Counted from the first letter of the stretch, positions 11,307 to 21,907 are shown. The stretch is 64,000 nt of DNA from Liopterus haemorrhoidalis (GCA_963971575.1 OZ020624.1:2547001-2611000), one strand, 5' to 3'. The notes: generated by a model from the sequence alone, not told the origin. Program-made: numbers and translations.

Positions 11307-11358
11307 GACAAAATGACGGTATAAGGGTTTTTTGGTCATACCTACAAAACCCTAAAAA
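10441..11358 (+). mobile_element. Family 2 Helentron/DINE-like element, full copy A
   Basis: Begins attgatgtgaagtgtgaat and ends ggtcatacctacaaaaccct. Subterminal inverted repeats are agggtttcgcaggtat (5') and the inverse of atacctacaaaaccct (3'), about 16 bp. A (GACA)n tract lies at 11273-11307 near the 3' end. Inside, on the minus strand, is a tRNA-like module with B-box-like sequence at 10725-10740 and A-box-like sequence at 10768-10786. Copies B (15221-16185) and C (49610-50549) are colinear and highly similar. Non-coding. Confidence 0.75.
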
Positions 11359-11599
11359 TGGGGAATCGAATAGAGAAACAAACACGTACTTTGATATTCT
11401 ATTATTGAACTACAATTAAAATATTTTTTTTCTCAATGACAACTACACAACTTTTGGATTAATATAAAAAATAAAAAAAAGTCAGTGGTTTTAAAAATTT
11501 GGGGCATCTTATTGTTTGTTTATTTTTGGACGAAATTCACAAAATCGATTGCATTCTACGTCACCATGCTGTCTTTTAAATTGTGCCGGACATTTACCT
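11359..11599. other. Intron 3 sequence without recognised feature
   Basis: AT-rich, non-coding. Ends at a 3' fragment of family 1 (tatgttggtggtcggtaaaa, about 11607-11628). Confidence 0.4.
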
Positions 11600-11654
11600 A
11601 ACACCTTGTATATGTTGGTGGTCGGTAAAAAACTAGCTTTATAAATTTCTCGGA

Positions 11655-12087
11655 AATGAGGCAGCAGACATAGCGGCAAAAGACGCAATAAACGAACAAA
11701 TCTACCCCCTTCCACCTCAAATATACGATATAAAAAGCCACTACAAAAACAAAACAGAAGAAACATGGAACAACATTCGCATCCACATACACAGAATCAA
11801 ACCCCAAAACAACATTACCAGAAGAGAACAGATTGTATTAACCAGGATAAGAATCGGACACACTCTACTAACACACAAACACCTGTACCAACGAGAAGCC
11901 CCATCAAACTGCCAGGCCTGCAACACCAGACTGACAGTAAGGCACATTCTCATAGAATGCCCTCAATACCGTATGGAAAGAAGCTCCAACCAATTACCAG
12001 CAGACCCAGATGAAATCCTCTCAATCCAAAACGAAAATAAAATCATCAAGTTTCTAAAAGAAACCAACTTTTTCGATAAAATTTAGC
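11655..12087 (+). pseudogene. Non-LTR retrotransposon RNase H end and zinc knuckle
   Basis: The frame starting gga aat gag gca gca gac (GNEAADIAAKDA) is the C-terminal part of an RNase H domain. It is followed by TRIRIGHTLLTHKHLYQREAP and a CQACNTRLTVRHILIECPQY knuckle (CxxC..H..C), and ends NFFDKI-stop at about 12087. These features mark the extreme C-terminus of ORF2 of jockey/I-like elements. RT and endonuclease are absent through 5' truncation, so it is dead. Confidence 0.85.
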
Positions 12088-12094
12088 ATATATA

Positions 12095-13031
12095 CAAGGT
12101 GTCTCAAAAGAAATTTTATATTTAGTGGATCGATTAAAAAAAATGTAAGCCGTATATAGAAAAAATGTTTATTAATTATTAAAATACACTTTTTGGGGAT
12201 TTATTTCTTAAAAATAATATCGTCTAAATGTAGACCCGCGCGTTCTCGGCACTCATTTAATCGAACAGTAAAATTACTTATGACGTCTCGGCAGGTGGAC
12301 TCAGGGATGGCTGCCATTTCGTGACGGATATTTTCTTTCAAATGCGCCAGTGAAGTCGGTTTATTGGCGTAAACTTTAGATTTAAGATAACCCCATAGGA
12401 AAAAGTCCATAGGGGTTAAATTCTGGACTGCGTGGAGGCCAATTTATGTCACCTCTCCGGGAGATCAATTTGCCTGAGAAAATTTCACGAACACGTGGCA
12501 GAGACATATTGGACGTGTGTGAAGTTGCTCCGTCCTTGCACCAATTGAATTTTGTAGGGGTGAAGCTTTAGGTCTTTGTGCATAATGCGATGTAATGATG
12601 ATCTATGCACATTTAAAGCACTTGCGCTCTTCCGAATTGAAAGGTTCGGGTCGTCACGAACAGACTGATTAACATTCTCCACGTTTTCTACCGTTCTTGA
12701 TGACCTTGGTCGCCCGGATTTTGATTTATCCAGCGTTGTACCAGTCTCTTCAAACTTTTTAACCCAATGTCGAATGAGAGGAATGCTTGGCGCATCATTT
12801 AAGTGGCGAAAACCTCGAATACTGCAGAATTTTCTACGCACTACAGTCGTCGAATCACCGTTTTTGTGAAACTCTCGCACGCATAACGCGCGGTCTGCTC
12901 CCGAGAAACGCTCCATAGTGACTCAATTCCCAAGAGCCAGGCTACCGATTGTCATAACCCCCGCGCCCCTCGAATACGTTGCGTTCACGCAGTAAGCTAA
13001 ATAAATATAAAATTTCTTTTGAGACACCTTG
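12095..13031 (-). mobile_element. Tc1/mariner-type element, 937 bp, internally deleted
   Basis: Terminal inverted repeats of about 32 bp: caaggtgtctcaaaagaaat at 12095 and its inverse to 13031, each bordered by TA (12093-12094 and 13032-13033). It is inserted in the 3' region of a non-LTR element; removing it and one TA restores a continuous retrotransposon tail. Confidence 0.93.
12201..12916 (-). pseudogene. Tc1/mariner-like transposase (DUF4817 type), core deleted
   Basis: From ATG 12916 the protein starts MERFSGADRALCVREFHKNG and keeps both helix-turn-helix modules (RHWVKKFEETG, GRPRSSRT, RKSASALNVHRSSLHRIMHKDLKLHPYKIQLVQ). Sequence after LVQ jumps to the last part of the catalytic domain: ISRRGDINWPPRSP in a shifted frame, then MDFFLWGYLKSKVYANKP ending at 12201. 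The segment with the first two catalytic Asp residues (about 120 residues in this family) is deleted and a frameshift follows. This N-terminal type is widespread in insects. Confidence 0.88.
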
Positions 13032-13197
13032 TACCATAATAAAATATATACATATCAACAAATGTAACAAAATTAATGTAAAACTGTAAATGTAATTGTA
13101 CCAAATATAAAACAATGTAAACTTATGTTCCGAGGTGCTAATAACCAAGTTGTTGGAGCAACCCTAAATAAACCAATTAAAAAACATTTTTTTTTCT

Positions 13198-13278
13198 TCT
13201 ATGACTACTATAGGTGTGCCGCGAAATTTTTCTTCTTTGGATAATGTGCCACGAGAGTAAAAAGATTGGGAAACACTG
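13198..13278. mobile_element. Possible hAT-type terminus
   Basis: Ends gattgggaaacactg, the inverse of cagtgtttcccaatc, which resembles common hAT ends. Only one end is seen and no transposase. Weak call. Confidence 0.3.
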
Positions 13279-13516
13279 CCATAGATCATAATATTTTCTC
13301 AAAATAAAATCCATGCCACCCAGTTATAGATCACAACCCTGAATTAATTAGTTTATTATTAAATATTATTATTAAATAATAAAGATTGCATTGATTGATT
13401 TAACAAATGGTCGGTGAGCAACCAAAATCACTAAACGCAGATAAATGCGTCTTTTACTAAATTGTATGAGTTTTAAACACTTTTTATGGTTGACCTACTA
13501 GGGAAATATTACGTAC

Positions 13517-13765
13517 CTTTAAGAGCAATGAAAGCCCATGGAGCGTCTCCATCAGATCTTTTGTGTAATCGTCCCAGCCGGGGTCCAAACCAAAGTCCTC
13601 CATTAGCACCATTTCCATTCCTCTTCTGGTAGTCCTGGCTGAGAGGATCGTCTCTGTACAGCCAGGCGGGGCGAGGAAGCTCATATTGTCGTGGATCAGC
13701 GCGACCCACTCGGGGAAATGGTATTAAACCTTGACGAGTACGTAATTCGTGCATCTTCTTCAAAT
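13517..13765 (-). CDS. capa: capa neuropeptide precursor, exon 3
   Basis: Acceptor ttttttgtgtag ends at 13766. The exon is 249 nt and the donor is AAAG|GTACGT at 13516. It encodes two peptides: QGLIPFPRVG-R, preceded by RTR, gives a periviscerokinin ending PRV-amide with probable pyroglutamate. NGNGANGGLWFGPRLG-R, preceded by the dibasic site QKR, gives a tryptopyrokinin with the WFGPRL-amide signature. CAPA peptides act on renal tubules and visceral muscle; WFGPRL peptides on pyrokinin receptors. Unspliced, the frame would stop at once after IALKGT, so intron retention gives a short alternative end. The split Asp codon joins exon 2 in phase 1. A retrotransposon lies 49 bp upstream of the exon start. 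Confidence 0.95.
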
Positions 13766-13825
13766 CTACACAAAAAAAAAAAAACAATAAAAACTTGAAT
13801 AAACTTGAATATCAAACTTTACGAT

Positions 13826-14498
13826 CCCATCCCATGTGGGCATTGATGGTAACGAGAAAGCAGATAAGGCAGCGAAAGAAGCAACAACAGAAGAGATAGT
13901 GCAAGTGCAGATGCATCTCGTAGACACAAAGTGAAAAACAACATTCTTGCAAAATGGAAGGAAGAATGGAGGAACATCCAAAACAACCACCTTAGAACCA
14001 TCAAAGAAGAGGCCAAATTGTGGGAATTTAGACAAAACAGAAAGGACCAAACAATATTGACAAGACTGCGACATGGACACACCTTGCTGACCCATAAGTA
14101 TATTTTTGAGAAATCTGACCCCAGCACTTGTACTGACTGCCAAGTACGATTAACAGTGGATCACATCATAATCTCCTGTCCAAAATATAATGCTGAGAGA
14201 ATTAAAAACAATATACCGACAACAATAAAACAAGCACTGGCTCCAACCAAGAATTCAGAAGATCAGACGCTTCAATTCCTTAGAGTAATCAACATCTCCC
14301 ACCTAATATAAAATCTGTTCACCTATCTCTTTACTTACACAATGTTTAAATACCCCCATTTTTGTTCTAATACTTACTACCTATAATTGTAACCAATATA
14401 TGTACATGTATATAATAGTATTACCTTAAAAATGTAATTATACTCAAGTGCTAATAGCCTCGTAGCTGAAGCACTTAAATTAATAAAAAAAAAAAAAA
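13826..14498 (+). mobile_element. 5'-truncated non-LTR retrotransposon with 12-bp target duplication
   Basis: Flanked by aaactttacgat at 13814-13825 and again at 14499-14510 directly after a 17-nt A tail. Coding: TIPSHVGIDGNEKADKAAKEA (RNase H end), a frameshift near 13925, then from 13931 KNNILAKWKEEWRN, TRLRHGHTLLTHKYIFEKSD, a CTDCQVRLTVDHIIISCPKY zinc knuckle and a stop at 14311. 5' truncation, poly(A) and the duplication indicate target-primed reverse transcription. It lies 49 bp upstream of the capa exon 3 start, in antisense orientation to the gene. Confidence 0.93.
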
Positions 14499-14510
14499 AA
14501 ACTTTACGAT

Positions 14511-15220
14511 AGAAGCGTCAGTTACCAGATGGCAGCACAGGTTTAGCGCAATCCCGAAATATAAGAGGCAACCCTTGTACGTATTAAAAATGCTTAATAT
14601 TCTCAAAAAAAAAACACTACAGGTCTACTGTTCAGTACCTAGAATACACAAGAAATCAACAAGTAGGACGTTTTGAGTATCGATTCCACGTCCCTGATTG
14701 TCTGACAACAGTCTTTAAACCTGGAAATTTGTTAGTCCTACTGCAAAATTTCTATTTTGAGTTATTTGTTGAAAAAGTTAAATTTCAATTATATCTTGTA
14801 GTCAATGGAAATAACGTACTGTTTTTTTTTTTTTTATTCACGCAATCCTAATGTGTATATAAATCACCTGTTTTTGTGTAAAATATTAAATTTAATCCTG
14901 ATATTATTCCGAATCCGCTGAGAGCAATTTTTCTTCTCAAGATTAATGGTGTCCGAAAAATCGATGCAAATTTAATACGTTATCTTAAGAACATAAGAGT
15001 AGCTATTTTTATAAATTATAAATTTGGACAAAATCCGAATTGTGAAACAACAACAAGAAAGATTTACACGCCTAGTTATATCACTTCTATTGTAATTTTA
15101 AGAGTTCCCTAACTTTTATTATTTTATTGCGATCTTTCAAACTTTTGGTACGGACTTTACCATATGAATTATACATATATATCATGTAAATACAGTTAAA
15201 GCACTATAAATAAAAAAAAA
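14511..15220. other. capa intron 2 sequence, nothing recognised
   Basis: AT-rich intron sequence on both strands without ORFs or terminal repeats that I can support. Confidence 0.45.
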
Positions 15221-16084
15221 AAATTGATGTGAAGTGTGAATATTCACACATTTCAGGGTTTCGCAGGTATATAATAAGTGAAGGCGGTATGCTGAGTGTG
15301 TAGGACAAATTTTACTTTGTAGTAATAACGGCAAAATGAACGATATTTTTAAAATAATTTATCGTCTGTTAATCATATAATAAGATTGGTTATTAAATTT
15401 ACGCTCTTAAAAATTAAATGCATCATTTGTCAAAATATAACTAGAATTTTGACAAAATAATTTCAACATAATAAAAATGCAAAAAAAATCAGAAAAAATA
15501 AAATTCACTCCATACTCGAACTCGAAACCCTTCGTTTCACACCAGTGCTCTAACCCATTTCGCTATCGCACGCCTTGGATGTGTCTGTCTTACATTGGTA
15601 TAACTTTTGTACTTTGTGAACCAAAAATCACAAAAAATGCGTTATTTTCCGAAAACATAATCTGATCAAAAATTCCTGTTGTATTATTTCGGTTCACACC
15701 AATATACATTACTTAGAATTTTTTTAGATTTTTAGTTTAAACCATCTGGGCTACAGGTGTGGGACAAATTTTTTTTTGCACAATTTTGGCAAAAATCGCA
15801 TCTAAATAATTTATTTTTCAAAAATAAAAATTTGATCGTTAATCCACGTACTAAGGGCTTTCATTTGATACCCTACTCATAATTTTAAAAAAATATTTTT
15901 GTTTTCGATGAGCACATATTTGTTTATATTTTTAGGGGGGTATGTTTTTTAGATGTTTTAGTATTTTTCCTATGTGCGGGTCAAAGAGTTGTATAAGCAT
16001 GCCAAATTTCAAGTCTCTAGGTTTAGCCGTTTGGCTACAATTTTTACCGAACAGACAGACAGACAGACAGACAGACAGAGAGAC

Positions 16085-16132
<48 letters not shown>

Positions 16133-16185
16133 GACAAAATGACGGTATAAGGGTTTTTTGGTCATACCTACAAAACCCTAAAAAA
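15221..16185 (+). mobile_element. Family 2 Helentron/DINE-like element, full copy B
   Basis: Same start and end as copy A. The GACA tract at 16052-16131 is longer and includes GAGA variants. The internal minus-strand tRNA-like module is clearest here: A box region (tagcgaaatgggttagagc on the minus strand) at 15547-15565 and B box region (ggtttcgagttcgagt) at 15514-15529. Next to it, 16190-16302, is an inverted 5' fragment of the same family (ends caaaaccctgac and cttcacacttcacat). Confidence 0.75.
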
Positions 16186-16423
16186 GATTGTCCTTAACCT
16201 CCAGCATTATGTTGGCTTCTTACACTTGTTAAATACTTACAAAACCCTGACTTGTATGAAACTTCACACTTCACATCCTTTTTTATATTTTATTTATAAT
16301 TTTCCATGAAGAGATAACAGATCCATCAATATTGTTAACAACTAATATATAACAAGTTCTAATTCAGTTCACCCTAAACATCTTGAGGGATTACCTACTC
16401 AAACACCATATCCTTGTTCTTAC

Positions 16424-16534
16424 CTGGATAACCGTTAGCCCAAGCGATTTCATTTCCAGCCCGGCCTACTCTTGGGAAAGGAAATAGGCCCATGTTTCCT
16501 CCCCTCTTCTGTTTACTGCCAGTTACAAATTCAC
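16424..16534 (-). CDS. capa: capa neuropeptide precursor, exon 2
   Basis: Acceptor ctcttgttgcag ends at 16535. The exon has 111 nt and the donor is CCAG|GTAAGA at 16423. Phase is 1 at both ends: GT completes the Gly codon of exon 1, and the last G starts the Asp codon finished in exon 3. It encodes EFVTGSKQKR then GGNMGLFPFPRVG-R and the spacer AGNEIAWANGYP. KQKR is a dibasic convertase site and the Gly before Arg is the amide donor, giving GGNMGLFPFPRV-amide, a canonical CAPA-1-type peptide (GNMGL..FPRV is typical of insect CAPA-1). The exon is too short to stand out as an ORF. It lies between a family 2 fragment and a foldback element. Confidence 0.95.
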
Positions 16535-16854
16535 CTGCAACAAGAGTAACTTTACTAATACGTCCCTGTTTCACAAACTCTTTTACATTTACAGAGGCCT
16601 AAGTTAATATAACTTTAACAACAACCTGTTTAACATACAAAGGTGAAAGGTGTTTACATCTCAAATTCTATTAAGAAAGTTAAAGTTAACACAAAAAAAA
16701 TTGAGTCAATTGATACATGATAGTTTTGGAAGCCTATTTTTAACTTTTTATTTGATTCGGTTCTTTTGAAAAAAATATTTTAATGGTTTGATTAAGTACA
16801 TTTTGGTGCTAATTAGAATAAATAAAAAAAATTGTATTTTAAGAGTTGGCTTAA

Positions 16855-17606
16855 GGGGGGGTGGGGTAGGATCTGATAACCACATTTTAAGCATATTTTT
16901 GTGATTTTTTTTTCAAATCTATGGTTAAATTTATTCATTTTCAAACTAAGTACATATATAAAGTATGTTTTGAAGAAGATACAAAAAAATTTTGAAGGCA
17001 AAATATGGCGAAATGAGCCAGCTGTGGCAAATCTTCTCAGACTCCGGGAAAAAAAATTAGATTTTGCGGTGACCAGCATAACTCGTCACTGGATCATCTG
17101 AAATTAAAAATCCAAAAAGATTTTGTTAGTTTATGAGTTTGCTGAAATAATGACGTTGAGATATTTTTTTTTCATGTTTTTTTTTTTATTTAACAATCAC
17201 AAATATACTCATTATTAGGTTTTTTTTTAGGGGGAATTATTTTTTTTTGTCTTCTAAGTAACGCTAAAAACTGAAAAATCATTTTAAAAATAAAACTCAA
17301 CGTCATTACCTCGGCAAACTCATAAACTAACAAAATATTTTTGGATTTTTGATTTCAGATGATCCAGTGACGAGTATTGCTGGTCACCGCAAAATCTAAT
17401 TTTTTTCCCGGAGTCTGAGAAGATTTGCCACAGCTGGCTCATTTCGCCATATTTTGCCTTCAAAATTTTTTTGTATCTATATAAAACATATATAAAACAT
17501 ACTTTATATATGTACTTAGTTTGAAAATGAATAAATTTTAGATTTGAAAAAAAAATCACAAAAATATGCTTAAAATGTGGTTATCAGACACTACCCCCCC
17601 CCCCCC
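16855..17606. mobile_element. Foldback element, second copy, TTAA target
   Basis: 752 bp. The left arm from the G run at 16855 to about 17157 is the reverse complement of about 17295-17606, which ends in a C run. Spacer is about 130 nt. TTAA is present at 16851-16854 and 17607-17610. Neighbouring 75-bp units read ggttggcttaagtaaattt with no insert (18668 region), which is the empty site and confirms a TTAA duplication. It lies 320 bp upstream of capa exon 2 in intron 1. Confidence 0.9.
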
Positions 17607-17734
17607 TTAAGTAAATTTTCGTGTTCATTTGATTAAAAAGAAATTGTATTTTTTTTTTATTTAGGATATATTTTGGGGGCGTTTCAACTGCTGAGGTTAT
17701 TAGCACCCCGGTACATTTTCTATATTATCTATAT

Positions 17735-17880
17735 GGTAACCAGACAACTGGGGCCGTAAGATAATTCGGGCCGTACACAATTGGGGCTTTTCACAACTGG
17801 GGCCATTAACAACTGGGGCGATGGACAAATCGGGCCGTTCACAACTGGGGCTTTTGACAACTGGGGCCATAACTATAAGA
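17735..17880. repeat. AATTG minisatellite, compact copy
   Basis: Alternating short phrases such as acaactggggcc, aattcgggccgt and caattggggctttt, repeated about every 50-60 bp with inverse partners elsewhere. The same phrases, inverted, occupy 19795-19899 with 20834-20873, and 45762-45976 with 46904-46948. In those two places a THAP/YqaJ element has entered at an AATTG. Confidence 0.7.
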
Positions 17881-18254
17881 GCTAGAGTCTTTTTTTTTTG
17901 TTTAAAATAAAAAAATAATTATTTTACAAATTGGCATAAATTAAATTGCGAGTTCTTTTGAAAAAAAAAAAAATTTAATGGTTTGATTAAGTACATTTTG
18001 GTGGGAATTAGAATAAATAGAAAAATTGTATTCTAAGGATTGGCTTCAGTAAATTTTCGTGTTCATTTGACTAAAAAGAAATTGTATTTTAAGGGTTAGA
18101 TTAAGTAAAATTAAGTGTTCTTTTGAATAAATAAATAAAAAATGTATTTAATTTTAGAAGTAAATATTTTGTAACTAAATTTGATTAATATGAGTCAACT
18201 ACGAGAAAATCAGTTATTTTTTGTTTGATTATTTGATTGTCCTAGTTTTTTTTC

Positions 18255-18653
18255 GAAATTTTTTCGAAATATTTTTCTGTTGTGAAATATTCGCAAAAAT
18301 CTTAAAATCGACACGAGTAAACTCCCATTTTTAGTCAACCGATTTTTACAAAAAGTTGATCAACTCGTGCCATTGATTGCAGAAGCTGAAATATGAAGTT
18401 TCATAAAAATCCTTTCAGCTGAATTTGCTCTGCACGTGTACACAGACAGACAGACAGACGGACGGACAGACAGACAGACAGACGGACGGACAGACAGACA
18501 GACGGACGGACAGACAAACCGACAGACATCATGCTAAAAATGGTCAAAACGTTATGCAAGGACCTCAATTCGTGGAGATCCATCGAAATCTCGAAACGTC
18601 AAAATCGGTATGATCACAATACTTCCGTTATATATGTTGGCGGTCGGTAAAAA
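18255..18653 (+). mobile_element. Family 1 element, 3' portion with GACA/GACG core
   Basis: Starts at tttcgaaatatttttctgtt and ends gttggcggtcggtaa. The tetranucleotide tract is at 18442-18525. A unit of the 75-bp repeat (aagtaaatattttgtaacta, tatgagtcaactacgaga) occurs on both sides (18100-18245 and 18655-18825). The reading frames across the microsatellite (RQTDRQTDGQ) are artefacts. Confidence 0.7.
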
Positions 18654-19130
18654 TGTATTTTAAAGGTTGGCTTAAGTAAATTTAAGTGTTCTTTTGAATA
18701 AATAAATAAAAAATGTATTCAATTTCAGAAGTAAATATTTTGTAACTAAATTTAATTAATATGAGTCAACTACGAGAAACCCAGTTATTTTTTGTTTGAT
18801 TATTTTATTTTCCTAGTTTTCTTTATGTATGATAGTATTTTTTTGTACATTTGGTATTTTATTAATCTCGATTATATAAAACGTGCAAAATTTTCTAGAT
18901 AATCATAATAAAAATTAAAAGAACACTAAAAATTACTCAAGGCAATCCTTAAAAAACATTTTTTATTTATATAGTCAAAAGAGCACCAAATTTTACTTAA
19001 TATAACTCATAAAATACAATTTCTTTTTAATCAAATGGTCACGAAAATTTTCTTAAGCCAACCCTTAAAATACAATTTTTTTATTTATTCTAATTCTCTC
19101 CAAAATATACTTAATCAAATAGAAACAGAT

Positions 19131-19794
19131 ATATTTTTTCGGAATGGTGAGATCTTTAGGGAGACACTTATATTAATTTCCTAAAAAAAAAAACAAAAAA
19201 ACGTAAATTGATGTAGCGAAATAGCGACTTTTGCAATGTTGTCGGCAGTCATAAAGTTTATTATTATGGATTTGGTCAAATATCTGGTCTGCAGAAATGT
19301 CATGCAGTGGGTATACTAATAATATACCTCAAGCAGGGGCCAACAGAATCTTCATTCTAAACTGTGATGTCAAGTAAAAAAGATTGTGTATTAAATTCTT
19401 TTCTTATAATTGAACTGTCTGTATTTTTTGTGTCTCATTTTTTGCAACACGTTAAAATAATCTCCCTGTTTCCTTCTGTTTCTATGTATATATGGGACGT
19501 ACCCACCATCGCTTTTCTTCAAATCGCAATAAGTCTAAGTATGCATAAAAAAGAGCTACACGTCTCTTCGATTTGACGACATAGTTAATAAAATTGAATA
19601 ACCGTTTACTCCAAATACTTGTATAAACTTTTAGGTTAGATTTGGGTTAGATACAAATGTTGTCAAAACCGAAAACGCGCACTTATCACACCTCCAACTC
19701 CACCATGAAATTCGAACTTGTATATATAACACCACACCTCTCACCCCTGTCGCGCCTTTGACACTACCATGAAAATGATGCATAAGGGATTAAT
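19131..19794. other. Intron 1 sequence, nothing recognised
   Basis: A 70-aa ORF at 19364-19576 has no recognisable domain or splice context. I consider it chance. Confidence 0.4.
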
Positions 19795-19899
19795 GGCGCT
19801 AGTTGTGAAAAGCCCCAATTGTGTACGGCCCGAATTGTCCATCGCCCCAGTTGTTATTGGCGCTAGTTGTGAAAAGCCCCAATTGTGAACGGCCCGAAT

Positions 19900-20833
19900 A
19901 GGGGATACGCATAAAATTTGTATTTCCTTAAAACTACATTATTTTGATATGTTAATGTAAGTTATGTCACCTAACAAAACAAAAATTACATTTTAATTAA
20001 TATTATAGCCAAATTTTTGAATTAAAATATTGTAAATTTGAAATAAGCCGACCACGGAGCGAAGGTTGCCGAGTAAAACGACTGAGTATGACGTCAAACG
20101 ATAGGGGTTTCACATCACAGATACAGCTACAACATAATCTTTACACGTGTGTGTATTGTATTGTTCGAGAGTTTTGTATTTGTTTTTAAGCAATTTATCA
20201 CGCATTTATTATTAAAATGGCAGATAAAGATTTTGTTAGGGCTCAGAGTGATAATTTACCCAACATTGATGCATTTATGCTCATGGAATATATGAAAAAT
20301 AATGAATGCTACAGTGCTGAGGAAATACGTGGTGTCAAAGTAATTTTTATTTTATATTCTATAACTTTATGTAAACAAACGCTGCAACTCTGTAAAATGT
20401 AAATATTTATGTAATTTAGATGTCAGAATTTTACTACATTGTTTACATGAAGTTACAAAACGTTAGAGGCATAATTGAAATACTGCAATATAAGTTATCT
20501 ATTTTAATATAAAATTTAATTCGGTAAACATGTATAAATTGTTTTTATAGAATTAAACTTTATTTTAATTAAAATCACTCTAACTTTACATAACCTATAA
20601 AAGTTATACAAACAAATAAGTTCACAACAAACTATGTACGCCGGTAAGCTAGTAGTGTAATGCGTCAGTTAGAAGGGGTATGACGTCACACGTCGTTTTC
20701 GCGCGCTACATACATTTATGATTTTTTTAAGCCTTCAAATTACAAAAAAAAAATAAAATAAAAACTGTTTTTTATGTTTATATTTAACAAGAGGAATATA
20801 ATAAAAAATAAAAAAAAATCATGCCTATCCCCT
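19900..20833 (-). mobile_element. Non-autonomous ISL2EU-like (THAP/YqaJ) transposon, copy 1
   Basis: 934 bp with inverted ends aggggatacgcat / atgcctatcccct. AT is duplicated at 19898-19899 and 20834-20835. The surrounding minisatellite reads gcccgaattgtc when uninterrupted, so the empty site is visible. It is the inverse of the element at 45977-46903. The 2-bp AT duplication and the remaining coding ends (YqaJ-type start here, THAP in copy 2) fit the ISL2EU/IS4EU group. Internally deleted. Confidence 0.7.
20217..20345 (+). pseudogene. N-terminal exon of a YqaJ/SWIM-type element protein
   Basis: Encodes MADKDFVRAQSDNLPNIDAF, then MLMEYMKNNECYSAEEIRGVK. The phrase 'LP-ID-FML-EYMK.N..... AEEIRGVK' is typical of the start of the large insect proteins with a SWIM finger and YqaJ-like nuclease that accompany these transposons. 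After GVK the frame runs into intron-like AT sequence, so only the first exon remains. The same start is on the minus strand at 46516-46585 in copy 2 (MADKDFVRPQSDNLPSIDAF). Confidence 0.6.
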
Positions 20834-20873
20834 ATTGTCTTACGGCCCCAGTTGTCATGGAACCGCTAATTTC

Positions 20874-21600
20874 AATGCTAGAAGTATGATAAGGATGCGC
20901 CCGCACCTTTAGAACGTCACACGTATTGCAAATTGCAAACCATTCGACACACACTGGTCGTGCGCATTTTAACAGAATTATACTTTATATCTATGCATAA
21001 ATAGGAATACTTGAAAAAAATAAATTCATAACCATTAATTTTGTTATTTTTGAACATAAACAAAGAAGTCAATTATAACATTATATTTTTTTATTTATTA
21101 TGAAAAAACAGAGAGGCAGTGCCTCCCTTGCCTCCCCTGACGAGCCGCCACTGTGCTTAGTTTTATTATCCACCGATTTTTTTCCGCGTCATGTTGGCGG
21201 AACATAATCTACGCGGATAACAAGGTATTACTGTATACGTAAATACTTGTTAATTGTCACAATAATGAAAATTTTCTGAAGTTCTATCTGTTTTATTTCA
21301 AATAAAATATCATCGTATTGCAGGAAGTTGCGTGGACAGGTGAAATTCATTTTTAATTTAATCTTCAATTAATATTTTCGACTAATCCATATTCATATGG
21401 AGAACCAATCACCTTTCAAAATGATTAAAGGTATATAATTTTTGAAATTCGATTAAATTTTATTAAGTTAGTTAAAAGCTAACATGGGATGATTATATTT
21501 GATTTTGATGAAAAATATTCAGATTATACCCAAAGAGAAAATTTAGCAAATATGCTAATAAAGAGTCCACCACAGTAAGCATACTCTTACATTCAATACA
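20874..21600. other. Intron 1 sequence, nothing firm
   Basis: Contains a short gaggcagtgcctcccttgcc patch near 21113 that may be a MITE edge. Otherwise AT-rich and non-coding. Confidence 0.4.
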
Positions 21601-21907
21601 GGTAAATACGAACGATCATGTAAAACCTGAAAAGACGGTAAAATCCCGATAAGACGGAAGCCGTCATCTTGAGAGGTAAGCGTAAGAGGGACCACATCCA
21701 TTTTCGGCTGGCGGACAAAATTATAGTTCCCAAGCCTCACATAAAAAATCTAGGGATCATTTTTGGCGCAAACGGCTCACGGAACATCTTAAGACGGCGG
21801 CCAACAAGGCGGAAGAAAGAGCTGGTATGCTACGACGATTGATGCCGAACGTTGGAGGCCCCAACTGGGGAAAAAGGAAGGTTTTGCTGGGGAAAGTTCA
21901 CTAAACT

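Larger units (their letters stand above)
11640..13190 (+). mobile_element. 5'-truncated non-LTR retrotransposon tail split by a Tc1/mariner
   Basis: The coding tail runs 11655-12087, the 3' region resumes at 13034 after a 937-bp insertion flanked by TA, and it ends near 13190 with an A/T-rich tail after 'ggtgctaataaccaagttg'. The arrangement (RNase H end, zinc knuckle, short UTR, A-rich end) is that of jockey/I-group elements. A related element is at 13826-14498. Confidence 0.8.
16728..18180. repeat. ~75-bp tandem repeat array, interrupted by other repeats
   Basis: Units of the type 'attgtattttaagggttggc / ttaagtaaatttt / gtgttcttttgaataaa' occur at 16728-16854, 17607-17660 and 17950-18170. 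The foldback element and the AATTG minisatellite interrupt the array. More units lie at 18655-18825, and inverted units at 18920-19130, 44985-45060 and 45495-45680. Non-coding. Confidence 0.65.

Noticed and set aside
11509..11953. Minus-strand cysteine- and phenylalanine-rich ORFs at 11.5-12.0 kb
   Set aside because: Antisense shadows of the RNase H/zinc-knuckle tail of a non-LTR element on the plus strand.
13509..13516. TAA at 13509-13511 as the true end of the capa protein
   Set aside because: It lies inside a strong donor GTACGT that is in the same phase as the other introns and matches exon 4. Kept only as a possible retained-intron end.
13484..13684. ORFs overlapping capa exon 3 in other frames (for example MSFLAPPGCTE)
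   Set aside because: Shadows of the real coding frame, which shows conserved neuropeptides and matching splice phases.
16052..16131. CRISPR-like or regulatory array
   Set aside because: A tetranucleotide microsatellite without spacers, in a eukaryotic genome.
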